A stretch of DNA of 64,000 nt. It comes from Leucobacter chromiisoli. GTDB lineage: Bacteria > Actinomycetota > Actinomycetes > Actinomycetales > Microbacteriaceae. The stretch covers positions 62,001-126,000 of the forward strand of contig NZ_JAEHOH010000001.1 of assembly GCF_016522505.1 (NCBI RefSeq), written 5' to 3'. This document shows, in pieces, positions 17,450-25,349 of the stretch. The translations under genes were made by a program, and so were the position numbers. Under the pieces are notes generated by a model. The model was not told where the DNA came from, made no database searches, and saw only the letters and a program-made list of their open reading frames with translations. How positions within the stretch are numbered: position 1 is the first letter of the stretch; every line of letters starts with the position of its first letter.

Positions 17450-18753
17450 TCGACCCGGCTCGGCTCTCCCTCCTCGCCACCGCGCCGGAGCCCGACAGCC
17501 TGCTGCTGCGCGACGCGCGGATCGTCGACGTCGAGGCGGGCGCCGCGGCGCCGGGCTCGGTGTGGGTGCGCGACGGCCGGATCGAGGCCGTCGGATCCCG
17601 CGACGAGCTGCGCGCCGCGACGGCGGCCTCCGGCGCCCCGACCGTCGAGGTGGATCTCGGCGGCAGGACGCTGCTCCCCGGTCTGATGAACATGCACACC
17701 CACTTCTCGCTGGCGCTCCCCGGCGAGCGCGGCGCGCGCATCTCGGCGCTCGACCCGGCCGGCCTCGCGCTCTACATGGCGGACGGAGCCCGGCGCACCC
17801 TGCACGCCGGAGTCACGACGGTCCGCTGCGTCGCCGAGCGCGACCACGCCGACTTCGCCCTGCGGCGCGCCATCGAGCGCGGCGAGACGCTCGGCCCCGA
17901 CATCTACACGGCGGGTCAGGCCATCGTCTGCACGGGCGGCCACGGCCACGAGGGGTCGGACACGCTCGAGTGCGACGGCCCGGCGGGCTTCGCGCGCGGC
18001 GTGCGCACGCAGATCAAGGCCGGCGCCGACCTCATCAAGGTGATGATCTCGGGCGGCATCGCGGGCGAGCACGAGGGCATCGCGACGCCGCAGCTCACCG
18101 ACGACGAGATGCGCTCGGTGATCGGGGTCGCCCACGCGTGGGGCCGGAAGGTCACCGCGCACGCCGGGCCGGCCGAGGTGATCGCCCGCGCCGTCGAGCT
18201 CGGCCTCGACTGCGTCGAGCACGGGTACGAGCTGACCCCGGAGGTCGCCGAGGCCATGGCGGAGGCGGGCACCGCGCTCGTGCCCACCCTCGTCGTCAGC
18301 CGGTGCAAGGCCTTCTTCGACGAGCTGGGCGTGCCCGAGTGGATGCAGCAGCGCTCGCTCGCCGCCGGCCCGCGGCACATCGAGTCGTTCCGCATGGCGC
18401 TCGACGCGGGCGTCGAGATGATGGTCGGCAGCGACATGCCCCCGTTCTGGATGTTCGAGGGGGCGCCGGCGGTGATCCGCGAGATGGAGCACATGAGCGG
18501 ATTCGGGCTCGGTCCCGCGGCGACGCTCCGCGCGGGAACGCTGACGACGGCCCGGTGGCTCGGGACCGACGACCGCGTCGGCACCGTCGAGCCCGGCAAG
18601 CGGGCCGACCTCATCGCCCTGCCCGGCGATCCGCTCGGCGACGTCTCGGCGCTTCGCGGCATCGACTGGGTCATGAAGGCGGGGCGCGTGGTGCGCGACG
18701 ACGCGCGTGCGCTGAGCCCCGCCGCCGGATCGAGGAACGGAGAACGCTCATGA
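17446..18753 (+). CDS. Metal-dependent amidohydrolase (Xaa-Pro dipeptidase / imidazolonepropionase-like)
   Basis: 435-residue amidohydrolase-superfamily enzyme with a binuclear-metal (beta/alpha)8 barrel. All ligands are visible: HTH (His84, His86), the bridging lysine expected to be carbamylated in LIKVMISGG (Lys198), His239 in VTAHAGP, His259 in CVEHGYE and Asp330 in VGSDMPP. The I-K-V-x-x-S-G-G pattern resembles the subgroup that includes L-prolidases acting on Xaa-Pro or N-acyl amino acids. No signal peptide is present, so it should act on imported substrate. In this operon it could open or trim the product of the oxoprolinase-type enzyme, releasing free amino acid. Confidence 0.9.
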   Translation: MIDPARLSLLATAPEPDSLLLRDARIVDVEAGAAAPGSVWVRDGRIEAVGSRDELRAATAASGAPTVEVDLGGRTLLPGLMNMHTHFSLALPGERGARISALDPAGLALYMADGARRTLHAGVTTVRCVAERDHADFALRRAIERGETLGPDIYTAGQAIVCTGGHGHEGSDTLECDGPAGFARGVRTQIKAGADLIKVMISGGIAGEHEGIATPQLTDDEMRSVIGVAHAWGRKVTAHAGPAEVIARAVELGLDCVEHGYELTPEVAEAMAEAGTALVPTLVVSRCKAFFDELGVPEWMQQRSLAAGPRHIESFRMALDAGVEMMVGSDMPPFWMFEGAPAVIREMEHMSGFGLGPAATLRAGTLTTARWLGTDDRVGTVEPGKRADLIALPGDPLGDVSALRGIDWVMKAGRVVRDDARALSPAAGSRNGERS

Positions 18754-19190
18754 CGACTGCGGTGGACCGGGTCGACGCCGAAGCCCGCCGGATCGCCGCC
18801 GGCGTGCACGACATGTACGACGCGTTCCTGGCGAGGGATCAGGAGCGCTTCGACAGTCATCTCTCGCGCTCCGCGACGATGTGGGAGAGCCACTTCGACC
18901 ACCTCTACACGATGCGCGAGCTCGACGAGTTCCGCGACCGTCGCGAGGACGCCGGCGAGCGGCCCGTGCTCGAGACCATGCGGGCGGAGATCCTCGCGAT
19001 CGACGTGTGGGGCGATACCGCGCTCGTGCGCTACCTGCTGATCACCGCCGAGGCGGGGCAGGAGGCCGAGACGACACGGGTGACGGAGGTGCTGCGGCTC
19101 GAGGGGGGACGCTGGCTGATCGTGCACCACCACGCGCAGCTCCGCGACCGGCCCGAGGGGCCGACGCCCGTCAGGGGGTCGGCGGGCTGA
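18750..19190 (+). CDS. SnoaL-like / NTF2-fold protein of unknown function
   Basis: 146-residue protein of the nuclear-transport-factor-2 fold. A helical N-terminus (AAGVHDMYDAFLARDQERFDSHLS) is followed by beta strands and the typical C-terminal pattern TRVTEVLRLEGGRWLIVHHHAQL. Such proteins are either small isomerases/hydrolases or ligand binders. The buried His-Asp pair seen in catalytic members cannot be confirmed by eye. It is the last gene of the ABC-oxoprolinase operon, coupled by a 4-nt overlap to the amidohydrolase. Its 3' end overlaps that of the convergent regulator by 20 nt. Confidence 0.8.
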   Translation: MTTAVDRVDAEARRIAAGVHDMYDAFLARDQERFDSHLSRSATMWESHFDHLYTMRELDEFRDRREDAGERPVLETMRAEILAIDVWGDTALVRYLLITAEAGQEAETTRVTEVLRLEGGRWLIVHHHAQLRDRPEGPTPVRGSAG

Positions 19191-19716
19191 CCGAGAGCAG
19201 GAAGGTCGTGACGTCCTCGCTCGTGTTGCCGTAGCGGTGGGGCTGCCGCGACGAGAAGGTGATCGACTCCCCGGTGCGCACCTCGAAGCGCTGCCCCTCG
19301 ACCTCCACCTCGAGGCGGCCGCGGTCGACGTAGACGCACTCGATCGCCTCGTGGGCCCAGGCCTCGTCGCTCGACCAGTCGCCCGGCTGCAGGGAGCCGC
19401 GGAGCACCTCGATCTGCCCGTTGTTGGGCGTGAGGCGCTCGTACTGGATGCGGCCCGCCGGAGAGCTGATGCGACTGCGCTCGCCCGGGCGGCTGACGTG
19501 GATCGGCACGGGCCCCGGGCTCGCGAACAGCGAGGAGACCGCGTCGCCGAAGACCGACGAGAGCGCGCGGAGCGTCTTGAGGCTCGGCTCGGAGATGCCG
19601 CGCTCCACCTGGCTGAGCAGCGTGGCCGAGAGACCGGTCGCGGCGGCCAGCTCCCTGAGGCTCATGCCGCTCTGCGCGCGGAGCTCCCGCAGGTTCCCGC
19701 CGACGTCACCGATCAC
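19171..19716 (-). CDS. XRE-family transcriptional regulator with C-terminal cupin domain
   Basis: 181-residue regulator with the same layout as the one at 7525-8139. The HTH covers residues 8-62 (LRELRAQSGMSLRELAAATG, LSQVERGIS) and the cupin barrel about 105-175 (ECVYVDRGRLEVEVEGQRF, GESITFSSRQPHRYGN). It is divergent from the NhaC/DHDPS/FAD operon and is the obvious candidate for its control; a perfect palindrome sits in the shared promoter region. GTG 19716 is chosen because the HTH begins right after it and a TACAGT box lies 6 nt upstream. The frame stays open far upstream, but without regulator-like sequence. Confidence 0.9.
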   Translation of the reverse strand: MIGDVGGNLRELRAQSGMSLRELAAATGLSATLLSQVERGISEPSLKTLRALSSVFGDAVSSLFASPGPVPIHVSRPGERSRISSPAGRIQYERLTPNNGQIEVLRGSLQPGDWSSDEAWAHEAIECVYVDRGRLEVEVEGQRFEVRTGESITFSSRQPHRYGNTSEDVTTFLLSVSPPTP

Positions 19717-19722
19717 GGTTCT

Positions 19723-19757
19723 ACTGTAGCGGCGGCGGATCGTGCAGGAAAGTGTAC
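19723..19757 (-). promoter_or_regulatory. Leaderless -10 box and upstream AAAGTGTAC site of the second XRE-cupin gene
   Basis: On the minus strand TACAGT (19723-19728) is followed by 6 nt and the GTG start. Just upstream, AAAGTGTAC (19749-19757, plus-strand reading) matches 9 of 9 bases with a segment of the palindrome at 19883-19902, so it may be a second, half-site operator. Confidence 0.45.
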
Positions 19758-19882
19758 GCTCGTGAGGCCGCGGTGAGGAGTGGCGCGGCGCGGGATCCCG
19801 AGCTTCTCGCGTGTTCTTCGCGGAGGAGCGCGCCGCTTCTCTCGGCTGCGCGCGCCGGCTGCGCCGATCGGAGTTCACTTTT

Positions 19883-19902
19883 GTTTGTAAAAGTGTACAA
19901 AC
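19883..19902. promoter_or_regulatory. Perfect palindromic operator in front of the NhaC operon
   Basis: GTTTGTA-AAAGTG-TACAAAC: 7-bp perfect arms with a 6-bp spacer, in a short AT-rich patch 46 nt upstream of the first gene. Its position between the divergent regulator and the operon fits an XRE-family dimer site; TACAAA within it may be part of the -10 region. Confidence 0.6.
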
Positions 19903-19947
19903 TGTGCGAGACTTCATCACCGACAACGGCGTACCCCGAAAGGTTCG

Positions 19948-21393
19948 ATGATGAAAGACGAAACGCTCCGCTTCCGCGGCGGGCTGGCGATGGCCTTCGT
20001 GCCCGTCGTCGTATTCCTGATCTTCTGCATTCTGTACTTCGTCGTGTTCAAGGCGTTCGACATGACGGCGCTCGCCATGGGCGGCTTCGTCTCGCTGCTG
20101 GTCGGCGCGGTCTTCGCCAGGAAGTACGGGCTCTTCTGGGAGCACGTGATGCGCGGGATCGGAAGCCCCACCTCGGTCTCGATCGTCGTCATCCTCTTCA
20201 TGGTCGGCATGCTCTCGCAGCTGATCAAGGCCACGAACGTCTCGGGGGGCTTCGTCTGGCTGGCCGAGTCCATCGGCCTCAACGCGGGCTTCTTCACCTT
20301 CTTCGTCTTCATCGCCGTCGGCGTGATCTCGATGTCGACCGGATCCTCGATCGGCACCTTCTTCACCGCATTCCCGATCTTCTACGCCGCGGGCATCGCG
20401 ATCGGAGCCGACCCGGCGCTCCTCGCGGGAGCCATCCTGTCGGGAGGCATCCTCGGCGACAACGTCGCCCCCATCTCCGACACCACGATCATCTCCTCCT
20501 CTAGCCAGCGCTTCCGGCGGAAGGAGGGCGTGGCCGACATCGGCGGCGTCGTCAAGCAGCGGGCGCGCTTCGCGCTCACCGCGGCCGCGATCTGCGCGAT
20601 CCTCTTCCTCGTGCTCGGGCTGATGACGGTCAGGCCCGTCGAGGCCGGCTCCGGCTTCGACGCCACCGCCACCCCGCTGCCGCTCATCATGCTGCTGCCC
20701 GTCGCCGTGATGCTCGTCGTCGCCATGCGGACCCGCGACATCTTCATGGCCGTCACCGTCGGCCTGGTGCTCGGCATCGTCACGGCGCTCGCCACCGGGC
20801 TCATGACCTTCGGCGATGTCATGGGCGTGACCGACGGTGCGCCGACCGGATTCCTCTTCGAGGGCGTCGCCTCGATGCTCGGCACCGTCGCCCTCGTCGT
20901 CTCGGTCTTCGGCATCATGGGCGTGCTGCGCGGGGCCGGGGTGATGGAGCTGCTCGTCGACCGGCTCACCGCCGGCCGTCTCGCCTCGACCCCGCGCGGA
21001 GCGGAGGCGGCGATCGGCGTCGGCGTCTCGGTGACGACCGTGCTGTTCGGCGGCGTCAACTCGGCCGCGATGCTGAGCTTCGGACCGGTGGCCGACGAGC
21101 TCGGCGCCCGCGTGGGGCTGCACCCCTACCGCCGCTCCAACGTCATGGACTGCTTCGCCCTCGGCCTCTCCTCGGTGATCCCGTTCCTGAGCGCCTACCT
21201 GTTCATCGGAGCGCTGCTGACCACCGGCTACGACCCGGTTCCCGCCCTCTCCACCTTCGAGCTCTTCCCGGCGACCCTCTACCCGCTGGTGCTGACCGTC
21301 GTGATGATCGTCTCGGTCTGGACCGGCTGGGGGCGCCGCTTCGAGGGCTTGGATGGGAAGGTGGAGCGTACTCCGGTCGCCGCCCCGGCCTGA
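19948..21393 (+). CDS. NhaC-family Na+/H+ antiporter-like transporter
   Basis: 481-residue integral membrane protein with about 10-12 hydrophobic helices. Family segments include STGSSIGTFFTAFPIF, GGILGDNVAPISDTTIISS (with the conserved D-N-x-x-P-I-S-D-T-T pattern) and FGGVNSAAMLSFGPVADELG in the second half. Members exchange Na+ or another solute for protons; in amino-acid catabolic clusters, NhaC-like proteins are often suspected amino-acid or organic-anion carriers. ATG 19948 follows GAAAGG; a second ATG lies immediately after it. It heads the operon 19.9-25.3 kb, so it probably moves that operon's substrate or a counter-ion, but this is inference. Confidence 0.88.
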   Translation: MMKDETLRFRGGLAMAFVPVVVFLIFCILYFVVFKAFDMTALAMGGFVSLLVGAVFARKYGLFWEHVMRGIGSPTSVSIVVILFMVGMLSQLIKATNVSGGFVWLAESIGLNAGFFTFFVFIAVGVISMSTGSSIGTFFTAFPIFYAAGIAIGADPALLAGAILSGGILGDNVAPISDTTIISSSSQRFRRKEGVADIGGVVKQRARFALTAAAICAILFLVLGLMTVRPVEAGSGFDATATPLPLIMLLPVAVMLVVAMRTRDIFMAVTVGLVLGIVTALATGLMTFGDVMGVTDGAPTGFLFEGVASMLGTVALVVSVFGIMGVLRGAGVMELLVDRLTAGRLASTPRGAEAAIGVGVSVTTVLFGGVNSAAMLSFGPVADELGARVGLHPYRRSNVMDCFALGLSSVIPFLSAYLFIGALLTTGYDPVPALSTFELFPATLYPLVLTVVMIVSVWTGWGRRFEGLDGKVERTPVAAPA

Positions 21394-21435
21394 TCCGCAG
21401 ACCTCCCGCACGGCACCCACCCAGAAAGGCACCCC

Positions 21436-22368
21436 ATGGATCGCAACACCGTCTCCTGGACCGGGTACATCCCGGCGATCACCACCCCCTTCACCCGCGA
21501 CGGCGCGCTCGACCTCGACTCGTTCGCGGCGCAGATGGAGTGGCTCGTCGCCGAACGCATGCACGGCGTCATCCTCGCCGGCACGAGCGGCGAGTGGTTC
21601 AGCATGACCGCCGACGAGCGCGCACGGCTCTTCGAGGCCGGCGCCCGCTTCCGCGCCGACGACTTCACCGTCATCGGCGCCTGCAACGCCTTCACCGCCG
21701 CCGAGGCGATCGGGCACGCCCGGGCCGCCGAGCGCGCAGGGCTCGACGGGATCCTGCTCACGCCGCCGCCCTACGTGGTGCCGAACCGACGCGAGATCGT
21801 CGCGTTCTACCGAGCGGTCTCGGATGCGACCGACATCCCGATCACCGTCTACAACTGGCCCCGGGGCTGCGTCGTCGACATGGGCGTCGACCTGCTCGAC
21901 GAGCTCGCCGACATCGATCACGTCGTCGCGATCAAGAACTCCACCGGCGATTTCGCCTCCTTCCTCGACGGCATGTACCGCCTCGAGTCGCGGGTGCGGT
22001 ACTTCGGCCTGCCGACCAGCGAGCTCGGCGCCGACCTCGCCCTCCTCGGGCACGGCGACGGCCTCATGGGCTCCGGCGGCGTGCTCGGCGCCGACCATCC
22101 GGACTTCTGGCGCGCGATCGCCGACGGCGACCGAGACCGCGCCATCCGGCTCGGGCAGCGCGACCGCGTCGTCATGCAGGCCTGGTTCCGCCCCGACTAC
22201 GGCGCCCAGTTCGGCAATCAGCAGGCGATCATGAAGACGGCGCTGCGGCTGCGGGGGGTGCCCGGCGGGTTCGTGCGCGATCCCCTGCTCGAGCTCACCC
22301 GCGAGGAGGAGGACCGCGTCGCCGCGACGCTGCAGAGCCTCGGCATCGAGATCCGGCCGCTGCGATGA
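21436..22368 (+). CDS. Dihydrodipicolinate synthase family protein (possible hydroxyproline-pathway deaminase)
   Basis: 310-residue class I aldolase-fold enzyme using a Schiff-base lysine. Recognisable features are GTSGEWFSM (residues 49-57, the family GTTGE loop), the active-site tyrosine in VYNWPRG (Tyr139) and the lysine in VVAIKNSTGDF (Lys167). True DapA occurs with lysine genes. Here the next three genes encode an FAD/2Fe-2S amine oxidoreductase, the same company kept by 1-pyrroline-4-hydroxy-2-carboxylate deaminase (LhpC) in D-hydroxyproline catabolism. AGAAAGG stands 8-14 nt before the ATG. It overlaps the next gene by 4 nt. The exact substrate is unproven; N-acetylneuraminate lyase-type chemistry is an alternative. 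Confidence 0.85.
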   Translation: MDRNTVSWTGYIPAITTPFTRDGALDLDSFAAQMEWLVAERMHGVILAGTSGEWFSMTADERARLFEAGARFRADDFTVIGACNAFTAAEAIGHARAAERAGLDGILLTPPPYVVPNRREIVAFYRAVSDATDIPITVYNWPRGCVVDMGVDLLDELADIDHVVAIKNSTGDFASFLDGMYRLESRVRYFGLPTSELGADLALLGHGDGLMGSGGVLGADHPDFWRAIADGDRDRAIRLGQRDRVVMQAWFRPDYGAQFGNQQAIMKTALRLRGVPGGFVRDPLLELTREEEDRVAATLQSLGIEIRPLR

Positions 22369-23552
22369 CCGAGCGCTTCGATGCGCTCGTCATCGGGGGC
22401 GGTCTGCTGGGGTGCGCGACGGCGTGGATGATCGCCCGCGACGGCGGCTCCGTGCTGCTGGCGGAGCGCGACCAGGTCAACCAGCACGCCTCCGGCCAGA
22501 ACGCGGGCAGCCTCCACTTCCAGCTCGAGTACCGCATGATGGAGCACGGGATCGAGGCCGCGAAGAAGGCGGCCGAGGCGATGCCGCTGCACCTCGAGGC
22601 GGCGAAGCTGTGGCAGAGCCTGCCCGCCGAGGCCGGCGAGGACATCGAAGTGAAGCAGTCGGGCGGGCTCATGCTCGCCGAGAACGCCGAGCAGGCCGCC
22701 CTGCTCGAGCAGAAGACCGAGATCGAGCGCTCCTGGGGGCTCGACATCGAGATGCTCGACCGGGCGGGAGTGCAGCGGATCGCTCCGTACCTCTCGGAGA
22801 CGGTCGTCGCGGCCGCCTACTGCCCGATCGAGGGGAAGGCCGACACCCGCACCGCGGCGCCGGCGCTCGCCCGGGCGGCGATGCGGGAGGGCGCCGAGGT
22901 GCGGACCCGGTGCGAGGTCGTCGCGATGCGGCGCGAGCGCTCGGGCTGGCGGGTGACCCTCGCCGACGGGGCGGGCGAGCGGCGCGAGATCGCGGCCGGG
23001 GCGATCGTGATCGCCGCCGGCGTATGGACCACCGCCGTCGGCGAGATGATCGGGGCCGAGCTGCCGACGATCCCGCTGGCGCTCACCATGACGACCACCC
23101 TGCGCGTGCCCCGGTTCGTCTCGCACCTCGTGCAGCACGCGGGCGCCAGGCTCTCGCTGAAGCAGGCGCTCGACGGCAACGTGCTCATCGGCGGCGGCTG
23201 GCCCGCACGCCTCATGCGCACATCCGACGGGCGGCCCGACTTCGAGGCCCGTCCCGAGCTGCTGCGCGAGTCGCTCGCGGGCAACGCCGCCGCGGCGATC
23301 GGCGTCGTGCCCCGGCTCGCCGGCATCCCGGCGCTCCGCAGCTGGGTCGGCACGACGACCGTGACGCCGGATCAGCTGCCGCTCGTGGGCCCGGTGCCCG
23401 GGGCGCCGGGCGCGTTCGTCGCGACGGGCGGATCCGCCTTCACGCTCGGACCGAGCTTCGCCGAGGTGCTGACCGATCTGGTCGCGGGCCGCGCGCCGTC
23501 GACGGAGCTCTCGAGCTTCGACCCGCAGAGATATCAGGAGGCGCGCGCGTGA
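22365..23552 (+). CDS. FAD-dependent oxidoreductase, DadA-like (beta-type subunit of an amine/imino-acid dehydrogenase)
   Basis: 395-residue flavoprotein of the glycine/D-amino-acid oxidase family. The N-terminal dinucleotide motif is VIGGGLLGCATAW (residues 9-21), followed by the acid-ended strand VLLAERDQ. An ASGQNAGSLH segment matches the flavin-contact loop of sarcosine, proline and hydroxyproline dehydrogenases. The C-terminus has the family pattern ATGGSAFTLGPSFAEVLTDLV. With the next two genes it forms a three-part set like D-hydroxyproline dehydrogenase (LhpB/E/F) or opine oxidase. Start and stop overlap the neighbouring genes by 4 nt each (ATGA, GTGA), indicating a complex made in stoichiometric amounts. 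Confidence 0.9.
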   Translation: MTERFDALVIGGGLLGCATAWMIARDGGSVLLAERDQVNQHASGQNAGSLHFQLEYRMMEHGIEAAKKAAEAMPLHLEAAKLWQSLPAEAGEDIEVKQSGGLMLAENAEQAALLEQKTEIERSWGLDIEMLDRAGVQRIAPYLSETVVAAAYCPIEGKADTRTAAPALARAAMREGAEVRTRCEVVAMRRERSGWRVTLADGAGERREIAAGAIVIAAGVWTTAVGEMIGAELPTIPLALTMTTTLRVPRFVSHLVQHAGARLSLKQALDGNVLIGGGWPARLMRTSDGRPDFEARPELLRESLAGNAAAAIGVVPRLAGIPALRSWVGTTTVTPDQLPLVGPVPGAPGAFVATGGSAFTLGPSFAEVLTDLVAGRAPSTELSSFDPQRYQEARA

Positions 23553-23830
23553 GTGCATCCAGAGTGCCCGCGGAGCGCGGCGCACCGATCGAGTTCGAGT
23601 TCGAGGGCGAGCCCGTCGGGTCCTACGAGGGCGAGACGGTCGCCGCCGCGCTCCTCGCGGCCGGGGTCCCGGCGTTCGGGGTGACGCGCGAGGGCGACGC
23701 CCGGCTGCCGCTGTGCAACATGGGCACCTGCTACGACTGCGCCGTGACGGCGGACGGCGAGCGCCTCGTGCGCGCGTGCCTCGCCGACGCGCGGCCGGGC
23801 ATGGTCGTCGAGCGGAACGAGGCGAGCTGA
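23549..23830 (+). CDS. 2Fe-2S ferredoxin-like small subunit of the oxidoreductase
   Basis: 93-residue protein with cysteines at 56, 61, 64 and 77 (C-x4-C-x2-C-x12-C), the spacing of the small 2Fe-2S subunits that accompany sarcosine/hydroxyproline dehydrogenases. The conserved core LCNMGTCYDCAVT surrounds the first three ligands. It would shuttle electrons between the two flavoprotein subunits. GTG 23549 overlaps the preceding stop codon (GTGA), and only 2 nt separate its stop from the next start, so it is an integral part of the operon. Confidence 0.9.
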   Translation: MSASRVPAERGAPIEFEFEGEPVGSYEGETVAAALLAAGVPAFGVTREGDARLPLCNMGTCYDCAVTADGERLVRACLADARPGMVVERNEAS

Positions 23831-23832
23831 TC

Positions 23833-25257
23833 ATGGCGGATCTGGTGGTCATCGGGGCGGGGCCGGCCGGCATGGCCGGTGCGCTCGCCGCGGCCGAGGC
23901 GGGGCTCGACGTGCTCGTCGTGGACGAGCAGGCGCGGGCCGGCGGGCAGATCTTCCGCCGCCCTCCCGAGACGTTCGGCGGCGCCCGCGGATATCGGCCG
24001 TACACGTGGGCGGAGGATCTGATCCGGCGCTTCGAGGCGCACCCCGGCATTTCGACCCGGTTCCGCAGCACCGCGTACGGCGTGCTGCGCGATCGGGAGG
24101 AACGGACCATGCGTCTCCGCGTCGGCGTCAGCGCGCCGGACGGCGGAGAGCTGGTCGAGACCGAGAGGATCCTCATCGCCACCGGGGCCTACGACATGCC
24201 GGTGGCGTTCCCGGGGTGGACGAAGCCCGGCGTGATGACGGTGGGCGCGGCGCAGTCGCTGCTCAAGAGCCAGAAGGTGCTCGCGGGGCGCCGGATCGTG
24301 ATGGCGGGATCCCACCCGCTGCTGCTCGTCGCCGCCGAGCAGCTGCTCGAGGCGGGGGCGGAGATCGCGGAGATCGCGTTCGCCCGCGGTCTGCCGGGCG
24401 TCGGAGAGGCGCTCGCCGCGGCGCCGGCGGCCCCCGGGCACCTCGGGGTGTTCGCCGAGGCCGGCCGGGCGCTCGCGCGGATCGCCTCGCGGCGGGTCAG
24501 GGTGTCGATGCGGACCATCGTCACCGAGGCGGTGGGCGACGGCGCGGTGACCGGCGCGCGCCTCGCGAAGGTCGACCGCGACTGGCGACCCGTCGGCGAG
24601 CCCCGTGAGGTCGGGGGCGATCTCCTGCTGCTCGGATACGGGTTCTCCCCGTCGACGGAGCTCGCCCGCCAGGCCGGGTGCGAGATGCGCTGGGAGTCCC
24701 GGCTCGGGGGATGGGTCGTGCAGCACGACGAGCGCTTCGCCACCACCGCCGACGGCGTCTACGTCGCCGGCGAGCCGACGGGCGTCGCCGGCGCGGAGCA
24801 GTCGTGGGCCGAGGGGTGGAAGGCGGGCCTGCACATCGCCGAGTCCCTCGGGGCGGACGCCCACCGCATCCGGGCCGAGCTCCGCGAGAGCGAGCGCCTG
24901 CTGAACCGCACCGGGCGCTTCTCGAGGGTGGTGCAGTCGATGTTCGAACCGCGTCGCGCGGCGCTCTCGGCGCTCTCGGATCCCGAGGGGACGCTCGTCT
25001 GCCGGTGCGAGCTGGTGCCGTCGGAGCGGATCGACGGGGTGCTGCGCCAGAACCCCTTCATCTCCTCCGCGAACGCCGTGAAGCTCGAGTGTCGCAGCGG
25101 CATGGGGCCGTGCCAGGGACGCTACTGCGAGGGCACCGTGGCCGCCCGGGTGGCGGCGGCGCGCGGGGCGGCCATCGAGGAGTCGGGATACTTCACGGCC
25201 CACGTGCCCGTGAAGCCCGTGCCCCTCAGCACCTACCGCACGCTCGGGGAGGACTGA
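23833..25257 (+). CDS. NAD(P)/FAD-dependent oxidoreductase with BFD-like C-terminal domain (alpha-type subunit)
   Basis: 474-residue flavoprotein. The first nucleotide fold has VIGAGPAGMAGALAAAEAG (from residue 6), followed by the ARAGGQIFRRP motif typical of this subunit family. A second fold carries the central LLVAAEQLLEAGAEIAE segment, and YVAGEPTGVAGAEQSWAEG is the C-terminal FAD contact. The last 90 residues are a bacterioferredoxin-associated ferredoxin-like 2Fe-2S domain with cysteines in LVCRCE (about 391) and CRSGMGPCQGRYC (about 419-431). The same domain order is found in the alpha subunits of D-hydroxyproline dehydrogenase and of octopine/nopaline oxidase. It is the last gene of the operon. 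Confidence 0.9.
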   Translation: MADLVVIGAGPAGMAGALAAAEAGLDVLVVDEQARAGGQIFRRPPETFGGARGYRPYTWAEDLIRRFEAHPGISTRFRSTAYGVLRDREERTMRLRVGVSAPDGGELVETERILIATGAYDMPVAFPGWTKPGVMTVGAAQSLLKSQKVLAGRRIVMAGSHPLLLVAAEQLLEAGAEIAEIAFARGLPGVGEALAAAPAAPGHLGVFAEAGRALARIASRRVRVSMRTIVTEAVGDGAVTGARLAKVDRDWRPVGEPREVGGDLLLLGYGFSPSTELARQAGCEMRWESRLGGWVVQHDERFATTADGVYVAGEPTGVAGAEQSWAEGWKAGLHIAESLGADAHRIRAELRESERLLNRTGRFSRVVQSMFEPRRAALSALSDPEGTLVCRCELVPSERIDGVLRQNPFISSANAVKLECRSGMGPCQGRYCEGTVAARVAAARGAAIEESGYFTAHVPVKPVPLSTYRTLGED

Positions 25258-25262
25258 GCGCG

Positions 25263-25303
25263 CCCGCCGCGAGCACTGCCCGCCGCGAGCACTGCCCGCC
25301 GCG
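25263..25303. repeat. Short tandem repeat after the FAD operon
   Basis: Two exact 16-bp units CCCGCCGCGAGCACTG (25263-25278, 25279-25294) and a third partial unit of 9 bp, starting 5 nt after the operon's last stop codon. Confidence 0.8.
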
Positions 25304-25337
25304 CCTCCCGCCGGCGCGTCTCCCGCTCCGGCCTCGA

Positions 25338-25343
25338 TACACT
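25338..25343 (+). promoter_or_regulatory. Leaderless -10 box of the 2-hydroxyacid dehydrogenase
   Basis: TACACT, then 6 nt, then ATG 25350. Any Shine-Dalgarno match in those 6 nt (CGAGGC) would be too close to the start to work well. Confidence 0.55.
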
Positions 25344-25349
25344 CGAGGC

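Noticed and set aside
19717-22098. Upstream extension of the second XRE-cupin gene's reading frame
   Set aside because: Sequence before GTG 19716 is Asp/Gly/Arg-rich shadow of the transporter genes and the HTH starts right after the GTG.
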